From: CAYYYP01 sp964475985
Lineage (GTDB): Bacteria > Bdellovibrionota > UBA1018 > CAYHWW01
Assembly (NCBI GenBank): GCA_964475985.1
Contig: CAYYYP010000074.1
Location: 1 to 10,913, forward strand
Direction of reading: 5' to 3'
DNA: 10,913 nt
Shown here: positions 1-6,378 of the stretch, in pieces
Layout: every line of letters starts with the position of its first letter
Numbering within the stretch: position 1 is the first letter of the stretch
Translations under genes and position numbers: made by a program
Notes under the pieces: model-generated
Seen by the model: the letters and a program-made list of their open reading frames with translations, nothing else
What the model was told of the DNA's origin: nothing
The model's database searches: none

Positions 1-34
1 AAAGTGTAACCAAGGCGTCCGGAATAAACTGTTA

Positions 35-1141
35 CTAAGGCGTCGATATGTTCACGGGTAGGGCCCGATATCTCGAAATGGAAGCCGCTAGCGGTGGCAC
101 AAAAAAACTCAGATCCAGATGCTTAACCTGGCTTAAGTCGTGCGTCAGCATTGCGAGAGTGCACTCGACTGCGTCTTGATAATTCTGAAGTGGGACTTCA
201 TGGCCGATGCCCCAGCTTAAAAAAGTCTGCATGGCAGTCATTTCTTCGGTGGTTATTGGGATGCGCCCGGGAGCCTCAAGATAGTACGAACGGAGGATAG
301 GTAGCACTCGTTCCGTTAGTGCGCGAATATGTGTTCGATTCCCAGGTGAGAAAAAGGTGGATCGAGTTAACTCTTTGAGGATCCTACTTCTCATTTCAGG
401 AGCGTGTAAAAGCCTTAGCAATAATTCAGTGGCGCCTGCACGATGGAAATCTGCTTTCGCATTCCCATCAATTGCTGAATGAACCAGACGTTCCATAATG
501 TTTCTGCTCTGAAACAGGTAGTTGTTATGGGCACTGTATATTTGGGGAGGGCAGTTAGTATTAGTGTACCCGGCAAGGGCTAAAATTAAAGTCTTTCTAT
601 AGTGAATTTCATTGCTGGCGGTTGCATTGAGCTCGGAGGTCAGTGCCGCGATAACTTCGGGATCATGAGAAACCGCCGAAAGTACTTCCGCGTAGTCCCC
701 CTTTAGGACAGGCTGTCCCGATTTAAATGAATGCAGAATTGATCGTAGCGCCTTCGGGTGTGGCAAAATCTCCTGTAGTAAAGCTTTGGCTAAAATGCCT
801 TCGGTGCCCGGGACACCTACATGTAGAACTAGGGTACGAATTCTTTCTGTATGGTTTAGCCCCATCTTTATAATTTTTTTAGCCCTCGCCGACAATTGCG
901 GATCACTGGAACTTCGTTCATTTGTCATGCGAACAAGTCGTTCTAGAATCGGAAAAATTGGATAAAATTTGAACGAACCCATACTTATTTGCGAGCTCAA
1001 AAGGTACGCCGCTTTCGCCTGCGCAATTGGGTCCGAACCTTCCAACTGCGCAAACGCTTCATCGATTTCCTCCGGCGTGTACGCAAACGCACCGCCGGTG
1101 AAAATTAAAATATAGATTATGAAAGCCGCGAAAAATTTCAA
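35..1141 (-). CDS. Secreted alpha-helical protein of unknown function
   Basis: I do not recognise this family. The frame is open from a TTG at 1156, but I prefer the TTG at 1141. It gives a protein of about 368 residues starting MKFFAAF, and GGAGAG (1154-1149) lies 7 nt upstream as a good ribosome binding site. No in-frame ATG fits. The N-terminus is then a textbook Sec signal peptide: Lys at position 2, a hydrophobic core, and a GGAFA cleavage site before YTPEE, so the mature protein is probably periplasmic or exported. The rest is rich in Leu, Ala, Arg and His, with predicted helices and no transmembrane segment. The helix-turn-helix-like texture (for example around the EILPHPKALRSIL and LLLRLLHAPEMRSRIL segments) suggests a HEAT-type solenoid, but this is only an impression. 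It lies 101 bp downstream of the ATPase gene on the same strand, and any shared function is unknown. The reading frame is certain; the function is not. Confidence 0.75.
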   Translation of the reverse strand: MKFFAAFIIYILIFTGGAFAYTPEEIDEAFAQLEGSDPIAQAKAAYLLSSQISMGSFKFYPIFPILERLVRMTNERSSSDPQLSARAKKIIKMGLNHTERIRTLVLHVGVPGTEGILAKALLQEILPHPKALRSILHSFKSGQPVLKGDYAEVLSAVSHDPEVIAALTSELNATASNEIHYRKTLILALAGYTNTNCPPQIYSAHNNYLFQSRNIMERLVHSAIDGNAKADFHRAGATELLLRLLHAPEMRSRILKELTRSTFFSPGNRTHIRALTERVLPILRSYYLEAPGRIPITTEEMTAMQTFLSWGIGHEVPLQNYQDAVECTLAMLTHDLSQVKHLDLSFFVPPLAASISRYRALPVNISTP

Positions 1142-1242
1142 ACCAAATCTCTCCAAAAAAACGAACGAACCCTAATGAATTGTTCGGAATTTTGGCTTTC
1201 CGGAAGAACGGGGAAGTAGTTTCCTACGGTGGCAGATTCGGT

Positions 1243-2439
1243 TCATCCGCTCCAATAAGACCAGGGAAGTAGGCCAATCTGTCCCTTTTTCGGATGCTCA
1301 ATGATCGAGGTTGGCGCAACCAGATAACCCTGCTTAAGTCCTAAGGTTTTCATCGCTCCCCGCAATGGGCGTTCATCCCAACCGAAACCGCCCTTCGTCC
1401 TTTTGATGCTCGTGACGATGCGAAAGGCGGTTCCTGAGTCCTCATCAATAAAATCAATCGATGCACCTTTGGCCGCGCGGTAGTGCGAAAATGCCGACTT
1501 TTGACCAGAATATTCAAGTCTCGCCTCCAATTCATTCAGAATGTAATGGCGCATAAGGGAGAGAGTTGGCCCGTCGCCATCGGACGTGCCCATCAAGTAG
1601 CATGCTAATCCTGAATCCAAGAGCCTCCATACATCACCGCCTACTGACTTGGGGTGTGCAGGCATTCGATTCACGAGAAAAATAATTTCCATGGCTTCAA
1701 GATATTTGTGCAGAGTTCTTGCGGGCGCTGAAAAACTTCTTAGGCCAGGCCATTCCGCATTCTTAAGTGCTACGCCAAATTCGCGCAGGATCCGCAAAGC
1801 GATGTCTGGTTTATAGCCACGTCCATACATATGGGCCAAGTCACGATAAATCGTAGTGTCGAGCCAACCTGACCAGAAGGCCTTTTGTTGCTCCCGGTCC
1901 CGCAAGAACATCGGGATGGGCATTCCCCCGTCAATGCTGGCTTTGGCCAAGTCTTCGGCCGGCACTTTGAGTTTTGTCTGTTTGTGAAGTACGGACTTCA
2001 GCGGCGAAAAGACCTCGTTATGCGCTTCCATGTAGGTAAATGGAAAAAGTTTTATAGTTCCGATCCGACCGGTAAGTGATTCCCGGATCCCAATTTTTTC
2101 GGAAAATTGGGTGGAACCCGTTAGGAAATACCTTCCGGGGATGCGGTCCGCATCGATGATGAGTTTTAACGCATTGAAAACTGCAGGAACTTTCTGGACT
2201 TCATCGATCAATAAAGGCGTATCCCGTTTTTTAAGAAAAACTTTTGCGGAATTTTCGGCTTCTTCCCTCAGCTCATCGTCATCAAAAGATACGTAGGAAT
2301 ATTTAGCTTCCAGTTCTAAATTCTTAAAAATTGTAGTTTTCCCGGTCTGTCGTGCGCCGATCATGCCGACGGACGGCCAAAGCTTTGACAGCTTAAGGAA
2401 ATAGGCATGTGCATGACGCAGGCGTTTGTGAGGAGCCAT
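1243..2439 (-). CDS. AAA ATPase with C-terminal DUF4143 domain (COG1373 type)
   Basis: This 398-residue protein belongs to the orphan ATPase family common as stand-alone genes in bacteria and archaea. The N-terminal ATPase has Walker A GARQTGKT at residues 28-35, Walker B LLIDE at 76-80 followed by VQK, a sensor-like LTGST at 106-110, and the family's SLTGR at 121-125. A DUF4143-like region follows from about residue 185, with the typical WLDTTIYRDL at 192-201. In related proteins the C-terminus is a PD-(D/E)xK-like fold with EVDF and EVK motifs. Here these read SIDF (327-330) and VTSIK (342-346), so the nuclease-like site looks degenerate. The cellular role of the family is poorly known; some members are suspected of antitoxin-like or DNA-related roles. 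The ATG at 2439 is fixed by AAGGTGG (2450-2444) 4 nt upstream. That ribosome binding site overlaps a long inverted repeat. The genes on either side are unrelated, so this may be an acquired single-gene unit. Confidence 0.9.
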   Translation of the reverse strand: MAPHKRLRHAHAYFLKLSKLWPSVGMIGARQTGKTTIFKNLELEAKYSYVSFDDDELREEAENSAKVFLKKRDTPLLIDEVQKVPAVFNALKLIIDADRIPGRYFLTGSTQFSEKIGIRESLTGRIGTIKLFPFTYMEAHNEVFSPLKSVLHKQTKLKVPAEDLAKASIDGGMPIPMFLRDREQQKAFWSGWLDTTIYRDLAHMYGRGYKPDIALRILREFGVALKNAEWPGLRSFSAPARTLHKYLEAMEIIFLVNRMPAHPKSVGGDVWRLLDSGLACYLMGTSDGDGPTLSLMRHYILNELEARLEYSGQKSAFSHYRAAKGASIDFIDEDSGTAFRIVTSIKRTKGGFGWDERPLRGAMKTLGLKQGYLVAPTSIIEHPKKGQIGLLPWSYWSG

Positions 2440-2443
2440 AAAA

Positions 2444-2450
2444 CCACCTT
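2444..2450 (-). promoter_or_regulatory. Ribosome binding site of the AAA/DUF4143 ATPase gene
   Basis: On the minus strand AAGGTGG lies 4 nt before the ATG at 2439. Its first four bases, AAGG, form the end of the proximal arm of the inverted repeat and can pair with CCTT at the end of the distal arm if both are transcribed. Confidence 0.75.
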
Positions 2451-2518
2451 ATACATAAAATGGTACCATAAAACGACATCCAAATGTACATTTATGGTAC
2501 CATTTTATGTAGATAAGG
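2447..2518. repeat. Long inverted repeat with two ATGGTACCAT palindromes, candidate operator or mRNA hairpin
   Basis: Positions 2453-2472 and 2491-2510 are perfect 20-bp reverse complements. With a 2-base bulge in the right arm the pairing extends to 2447-2472 against 2491-2518, leaving an 18-base centre. Each arm contains the self-palindromic decamer ATGGTACCAT (2460-2469 and 2494-2503), with centres 34 bp apart. The element sits directly upstream of the ATPase start and overlaps its ribosome binding site. Two readings are open: a pair of operator sites for a dimeric DNA-binding protein (possibly autoregulation), or an RNA hairpin that hides the ribosome binding site. A small palindromic mobile element (REP or MITE type) is a third possibility. 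The repeat is directly visible; the function is inference. Confidence 0.8.
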
Positions 2519-2520
2519 CT

Positions 2521-2547
2521 AATTCTGGGAAGAATCGTCCCCGACGA
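2521..2547 (-). terminator. Possible weak terminator after the ureohydrolase gene
   Basis: Immediately after the TAG stop of the ureohydrolase gene, the minus strand can form TCGTC-GGG-GACGA (2547-2535) and then ATTCT-TCCC-AGAAT (2535-2522). Both have 5-bp stems and share one base, so they are mutually exclusive at the tip. No proper T-run follows, only TTCTT between them. Termination here is only a suggestion. Confidence 0.25.
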
Positions 2548-3534
2548 CTACCCCATTCGCAAGCGCGTAAATCCATGGATGGCCTGAGCCACCAGTTTGC
2601 TGGTGCGGTCATTTTCATCAACTAACGGGTTCACTTCAAAAAATCCTAGGCTCACTACGCTCTTGGCCAGTGCGCAGATGCGAATCATCTGCAAAAATTC
2701 CGCCGCCGTAAACCCTTCTAGTTGAGGCGCCGAAACCCCCGGGGCGTCGCGCATGCATAGGGCGTCTAAGTCGAAACTCACCACTACGGATTGCCCATTT
2801 TTGGATAGCCGTTTGATTTCAAGCTGAAACGCCCGTACGCGCTTTTCTGAATCCAAAGGCAACTCACTTAAAAAAACCGATCTCACCCGTTTCTTTTTTG
2901 CGTAGTCCAATAGACTTTTATCGTTGCAATGTTCTTGGAGCCCAAACTCCGTAAAGTTCGCGCCAAGAATATGTCCCTCTTCCAGAGCACGGAAATAAGG
3001 TGAACCCGATGTCATGGTGCCACGTTCGAAAGGTCGCAAATCGAAATGAGCATCAACGTTAATGAGCCCAATTTCTTTTGCACCAAAATGATCCGCCGCA
3101 GCAGCGATGTGAGGGTAACCATAATCATGCCCTCCTCCAATGACGATGGGAGTCCCACCGGATTCATAATCCAAAACCAAAGCCCGCCTAAGACTCTCAT
3201 ACCGCTCTTCGAGCGAAACCTTATTCCCCTTAGGTTTCCGCATTAAAAATTCTTCCTTAAGTAAAAGCGGACCATGTTTTGGAATTTTTCCAGTTCTCAA
3301 AAATTCGTACTGGGCTTGCCACTCAGCCGAAGTACCCAAAATGAAATTCCCAAGTTGATTCAGAATTCGTTTCGGCCCAAGTCCCGCCCCCACTCGGCCA
3401 CCGACATTCAAAACGCCTTCATCGTCTGAAGCGCTGCGCAAAACAATCGCCGCCAAATTTTTCTCATTCAATTTCAAAGCGCTTAAAAGTTCCCAGTAAT
3501 CTGCAATGCGAGGAAAAGAAGTTTTAGATCCCAT
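2548..3534 (-). CDS. hutG: Formimidoylglutamase-like ureohydrolase (arginase superfamily)
   Basis: The 328-residue protein has all the dinuclear-manganese motifs of the arginase/agmatinase/formimidoylglutamase superfamily. These are GGGHD at 133-137 (His136), DAHFD at 161-165, SFDLDA at 253-258 (Asp255 and Asp257), and the Glu of FFEVNP at about residue 300. The DAHFDLR and APGVSAP wording is closest to formimidoylglutamases, which hydrolyse N-formimidoyl-L-glutamate to glutamate and formamide in histidine degradation. Agmatinase or another guanidine hydrolase cannot be excluded. The length is typical and the enzyme should be cytosolic. No other hut gene is visible. The ATG at 3534 has only a weak GAGAG upstream, and the gene is divergent from the GYF protein gene across 29 bp, so its promoter must lie largely within that neighbour's first codons. 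Confidence 0.85.
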   Translation of the reverse strand: MGSKTSFPRIADYWELLSALKLNEKNLAAIVLRSASDDEGVLNVGGRVGAGLGPKRILNQLGNFILGTSAEWQAQYEFLRTGKIPKHGPLLLKEEFLMRKPKGNKVSLEERYESLRRALVLDYESGGTPIVIGGGHDYGYPHIAAAADHFGAKEIGLINVDAHFDLRPFERGTMTSGSPYFRALEEGHILGANFTEFGLQEHCNDKSLLDYAKKKRVRSVFLSELPLDSEKRVRAFQLEIKRLSKNGQSVVVSFDLDALCMRDAPGVSAPQLEGFTAAEFLQMIRICALAKSVVSLGFFEVNPLVDENDRTSKLVAQAIHGFTRLRMG

Positions 3535-3546
3535 AGGTAGCTCTCA

Positions 3547-3555
3547 TGCTACACT
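3547..3555 (+). promoter_or_regulatory. Candidate extended -10 promoter of the GYF gene, predicting a leaderless mRNA
   Basis: TGCTACACT matches the extended -10 layout (TG, one base, then TACACT for TATAAT, four of six bases). No convincing -35 is seen. A start about 7 bases further on would fall at or next to the ATG at 3564. This is a motif match only. Confidence 0.3.
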
Positions 3556-3563
3556 AAACCCAT

Positions 3564-5306
3564 ATGGATGAGAAAAAGTGGTTTCTCTATGTCGTGGATC
3601 ATCATGAAGGTCCCTTCTCCTTAGTAGATATTCGCGATCTACTGGAACAAGGTAAAACAACGACGGAAGCTTTTGTTTGGCGGGAAGGAATGGATGACTG
3701 GACTCCCATGGCATCACTCCCAGATTTCGCGCCAATTCTTGGTCCGCAAGAACCTAGCTTAACCTCATCCCAAATCATTCAGAGTCCAACGCAAGAAAGT
3801 TCTCTAACGGCGGAGCCCCTCTTTGTGATTGACCCATCACCGGAGCCAAAATCCAGCGTCAAAACGAGTAGCGTTGAAGTCGCCCGAGAGTCCGCCACTA
3901 AAACTTTAAATGTATCCCGTGATGCGGCCGACGTTTCCATCCGTCAGTTGAGTCATTCAGATACGGGTTATTGCCTGTTTTCAGAGCGGGAGTACACAGG
4001 GCCATTTTCCTTCAAAGCGGTCATTCGTAAAGTCAATCAAGGGGAAGTCGGACTTGAAGATAAGCTCTGGCATCCAGGCTGGTCTGATTTCGTAATGCTA
4101 GGTGCCATAAGAGAAATTAAAGAGCAGACCAAACCGCCAGAAAAACGGACGAGGAAGAAAATTAAAAATGCTAGCGGCAAGCGGAGCTTCGTTTTTAGCC
4201 CGCTTTTCATCTTCTTTTTCTTCATCGTTCTGCCCTTAAGCGCGTACCAATTTTTAGCGAAGGGCGGCGGAACATTTCTCGCAGAACGTACTCCCATAAA
4301 ATCATTGGCGACCGTCCATCTTCCTCCCCTTCCCTTCGATGCGGCCTGGCAGATGATTCATCCTTATTTTTCTAAAACTGGCCAGAAACTATCGCCACTG
4401 TTAAGCCAATTTGCCGGTTACGCACCGAAGGACATGCAAGGTTACCTCTCTCCAATTCCTTTTATTGAGGGCCTGAGTCCAGAGGATGTCACCCAAATGA
4501 GAGATGTTGCTACTCAACCCATTCAGTCGGGGCTTAGTGTCGCGGTAATTAAAAAACCGCAGTCCCTTGAAAGCGGCTTTCCGCAATTTTACATTGCCAC
4601 CAATGCTCCCGAGGGAACCGTTTTGACCTTGCAGCTCTTGGGAAAAGCCGGCTCCTTGGTAGGCGCTCCGGCCTATATCAAATCTACCGTGATGGATATC
4701 ACCAAGGGGTATGGTTTGACTCCGCGTTTCACGGCCGATGAAGGCAAGTCCCTAGTGCGCGGGGATTATGTATTCACCGTGGAAGAGTCCGATGGCCAGA
4801 CCGCCGAGGTAACAAAAATTTTAAACCAAGCCCCGGTCCGCAGTGGGAGTAAAAAACTTCACCATGTAGAGATATTTTTCGTAGGCGGCAAAAAGGACGA
4901 AGCGTATCGACAAGCGCTCCAAGAATATAACGAAAGCATCCGGCAGAAAAAATTAAGTGAAGTGACGGAACTGGACCAAATCCTTTCCACCATGATGGAT
5001 GCTGGAAAAGAAATTTCTGAATACTTAGCCATTGCCGGGCAGCCGGGGGATAAACCCAAAAAGAAGCGCGACCCCAGGGAAGTTCAGTTGCGCCAGCGTG
5101 CCGACCAAGCCAAAAAAATTCTTGAACAAGTGGGGCTTAAGGTATTTTTGCCTAAGGAGACCTTAGAAAAAACCTACGTTTTAGGCGGAGTTTATGTGCG
5201 TACCGGCGACTTGCTGGGACAACTCCGGCGCGCAACCCACGTCCAAGAAGCAGAAGCTACGGTGAGCCAATTAGGCGATCTGCGTAAACAAATTCAAGCT
5301 GAATGA
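3564..5306 (+). CDS. Membrane protein with two cytoplasmic GYF_2 domains and a large extracytoplasmic region
   Basis: This 580-residue protein has a GYF_2 (DUF4339-type) domain at about residues 6-55 (WFLYVVDHHEGPFS and VWREGMDDWTPM) and a second at about 136-181 (YTGPFS and LWHPGWSDF). A polar linker separates them. A basic stretch (194-207) precedes one transmembrane helix (about 209-229), predicting an N-in, C-out topology. The remaining roughly 350 residues would be extracytoplasmic; a charged, probably helical segment spans about 445-520. GYF_2 domains are thought to bind proline-rich peptides, so a docking or scaffold role at the inner membrane is plausible but unproven. The start is tightly fixed: an in-frame TAA lies at 3555-3557 and ATG 3564 is the only start codon before the first domain. 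No Shine-Dalgarno sequence precedes it. A PilZ gene follows after 15 bp, suggesting a shared function in signalling. Confidence 0.85.
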   Translation: MDEKKWFLYVVDHHEGPFSLVDIRDLLEQGKTTTEAFVWREGMDDWTPMASLPDFAPILGPQEPSLTSSQIIQSPTQESSLTAEPLFVIDPSPEPKSSVKTSSVEVARESATKTLNVSRDAADVSIRQLSHSDTGYCLFSEREYTGPFSFKAVIRKVNQGEVGLEDKLWHPGWSDFVMLGAIREIKEQTKPPEKRTRKKIKNASGKRSFVFSPLFIFFFFIVLPLSAYQFLAKGGGTFLAERTPIKSLATVHLPPLPFDAAWQMIHPYFSKTGQKLSPLLSQFAGYAPKDMQGYLSPIPFIEGLSPEDVTQMRDVATQPIQSGLSVAVIKKPQSLESGFPQFYIATNAPEGTVLTLQLLGKAGSLVGAPAYIKSTVMDITKGYGLTPRFTADEGKSLVRGDYVFTVEESDGQTAEVTKILNQAPVRSGSKKLHHVEIFFVGGKKDEAYRQALQEYNESIRQKKLSEVTELDQILSTMMDAGKEISEYLAIAGQPGDKPKKKRDPREVQLRQRADQAKKILEQVGLKVFLPKETLEKTYVLGGVYVRTGDLLGQLRRATHVQEAEATVSQLGDLRKQIQAE

Positions 5307-5321
5307 TAAAGAGGGATTAGA

Positions 5322-5744
5322 ATGCCAGCAAATTCCAAAGCAACTCCAAGGGCAAAGAGCCGAGTATCTTCAAAAATGACGAGCATCAAGCATGACGAGA
5401 GGCGCCGGCACAAACGCCGGGTCATCTTAGACACTTTTCATGTTTATCTCAGCATCCCTAAAGTCGGCCCCCAAAAATTTTACCTTCGTGACATCGGAGA
5501 AGGCGGCATGGCCATCCTCACGGAGAGCCTTACAGGGTTTCGAAAGGGCGCTACCCTTGACTGCCTATTTTTCATAAATCCTGGGCTTTTTCTGAAACTT
5601 AGGATTCGCGCCGTTCACACCATGAAACTGGATGCAAACCAGTTCCTGATCGGCGCCCACCTCATCGATACCGAAAAGCACTCTCAGGCGGTGTTTTTAG
5701 CCTTCATTAAGTTGCTTGATTTGTTTACAAAGATCACCCCGTAA
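5322..5744 (+). CDS. Small PilZ-domain protein, candidate c-di-GMP receptor
   Basis: The 140-residue protein is essentially a single PilZ domain after a basic, Ser-rich N-terminal tail. The arginine motif is visible as ERRRHKRR at 26-33 (Arg28 and Arg32 fit RxxxR). The second motif, normally (D/N)xSxxG, reads DIGEGG at 57-62, with Gly59 in place of the usual Ser. PilZ proteins bind cyclic di-GMP and change the activity of a partner; no output domain is present here, so this would be an adaptor. ATG 5322 is supported by GAGGG (5311-5315) with 6-nt spacing; an internal Met at residue 19 is a less likely start. The gene begins 15 bp after the GYF protein and should be co-transcribed with it. The Ser-to-Gly change could weaken binding. 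Confidence 0.85.
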   Translation: MPANSKATPRAKSRVSSKMTSIKHDERRRHKRRVILDTFHVYLSIPKVGPQKFYLRDIGEGGMAILTESLTGFRKGATLDCLFFINPGLFLKLRIRAVHTMKLDANQFLIGAHLIDTEKHSQAVFLAFIKLLDLFTKITP

Positions 5745-5753
5745 ATCTATGCT
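5724..5753 (+). promoter_or_regulatory. Candidate internal promoter before rlmE
   Basis: TTTACA (5724-5729, five of six bases of the -35 consensus) is followed after 18 bp by TATGCT (5748-5753, four of six bases of the -10). The predicted transcript would start about 8-10 bases before the rlmE ATG at 5769, in the perfect palindrome GTCTTAAGAC (5757-5766). The -35 lies within the 3' end of the PilZ gene. This is a sequence match without other support. Confidence 0.3.
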
Positions 5754-5768
5754 GCGGTCTTAAGACTT

Positions 5769-6374
5769 ATGGCCGCTTACAATCCCAAAGATTTTTATTA
5801 TAAAAAAGCTAAATCCGAGAATTACGCCGCGCGTTCCGTGTTTAAGCTCGAAGAAATTCAGAAAAAACACCGTATTCTCAAGCCCGGCATGCGGGTGCTT
5901 GATTTAGGTTGCGCCCCTGGGAGTTGGAGCCAATACACCTCAACCGTAATCGGTGACTCGGGGTTTATCCTTGGGTTAGATCTTTCCCCAGTAGGGTTTA
6001 CCTTGGCGAACGCAAAGTTTTTAGAAGCTGACGCATTTGACTCAGCCTTGCTCCAAAAAAATATGGAAGAACTGGGGCTGAAACTGTTTGATGTGGTCCT
6101 AAGCGATATGGCGCCAAAAACCATCGGCATTCGCATGGCCGATCAAGAGAGGTCCATTGTGGTTTCGCGGGAAGCCTTGCGCATCGCTTCCGAGTTCGTG
6201 GCGCCGGGCGGACATTTTGTCGTAAAAATCTTCCAAGGCGGAGAAATTAAAAATTTCCAGCTTGAAGCGAAAGAATTTTTTGAACAGGTGCATATTGAGC
6301 GTCCTAAAAGCGTTCGAAAAGAAAGTTTTGAGCTTTACGTGGTCTGCCTCAAACGAAGGCGCACCCCGAAATAA
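5769..6374 (+). CDS. rlmE: 23S rRNA (uridine-2'-O)-methyltransferase RlmE (FtsJ/RrmJ)
   Basis: The 201-residue protein is a full-length FtsJ-family methyltransferase, which in E. coli 2'-O-methylates U2552 of 23S rRNA in the large ribosomal subunit using S-adenosylmethionine. The K-D-K-E catalytic set is present: Lys26 (ARSVFKL), Asp113 (SDMAP), Lys153 (VVKIFQGG) and Glu188 (SFELYVV). The SAM-binding loop DLGCAPGSW is at 45-53, with an acidic LDLSP at 70-74. The basic N-terminus resembles the family's rRNA-binding part. ATG 5769 is the only suitable start after the in-frame TAA that ends the PilZ gene, and no clear Shine-Dalgarno sequence precedes it. The gene begins 24 bp after the PilZ gene and ends 4 bp before the reductase gene. 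A housekeeping role is very likely and its neighbours are functionally unrelated. Confidence 0.95.
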   Translation: MAAYNPKDFYYKKAKSENYAARSVFKLEEIQKKHRILKPGMRVLDLGCAPGSWSQYTSTVIGDSGFILGLDLSPVGFTLANAKFLEADAFDSALLQKNMEELGLKLFDVVLSDMAPKTIGIRMADQERSIVVSREALRIASEFVAPGGHFVVKIFQGGEIKNFQLEAKEFFEQVHIERPKSVRKESFELYVVCLKRRRTPK

Positions 6375-6378
6375 GATC

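Noticed and set aside
1155..1186. Terminator after the ATPase gene (CGAAC/GTTCG stem and a seven-base T-run)
   Set aside because: The stem is only 5 bp with an 11-base loop and is separated from the T-run by four bases; the T-run runs directly into the ribosome binding site of the next gene.
2455..2483. TTGGAT-17 bp-TTTTAT promoter for the ATPase inside the inverted repeat
   Set aside because: The predicted start would fall within the ribosome binding site at 2444-2450, so I do not call it.
2407..2625. 72-codon plus-strand open frame across the inverted repeat
   Set aside because: It overlaps the 5' end of the ATPase gene and the 3' end of the ureohydrolase gene, and its middle is the palindromic repeat; nothing suggests that it is translated.
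4037..4297. 86-codon minus-strand open frame opposite the GYF protein
   Set aside because: It is the complement of the transmembrane and basic region of a well-supported gene, with no domain and no ribosome binding site.
6262..6378. Upstream extension of the reductase reading frame into rlmE
   Set aside because: The first 39 codons lie inside rlmE in another frame and have no family similarity; homology begins at ATG 6379, 4 nt after the rlmE stop.
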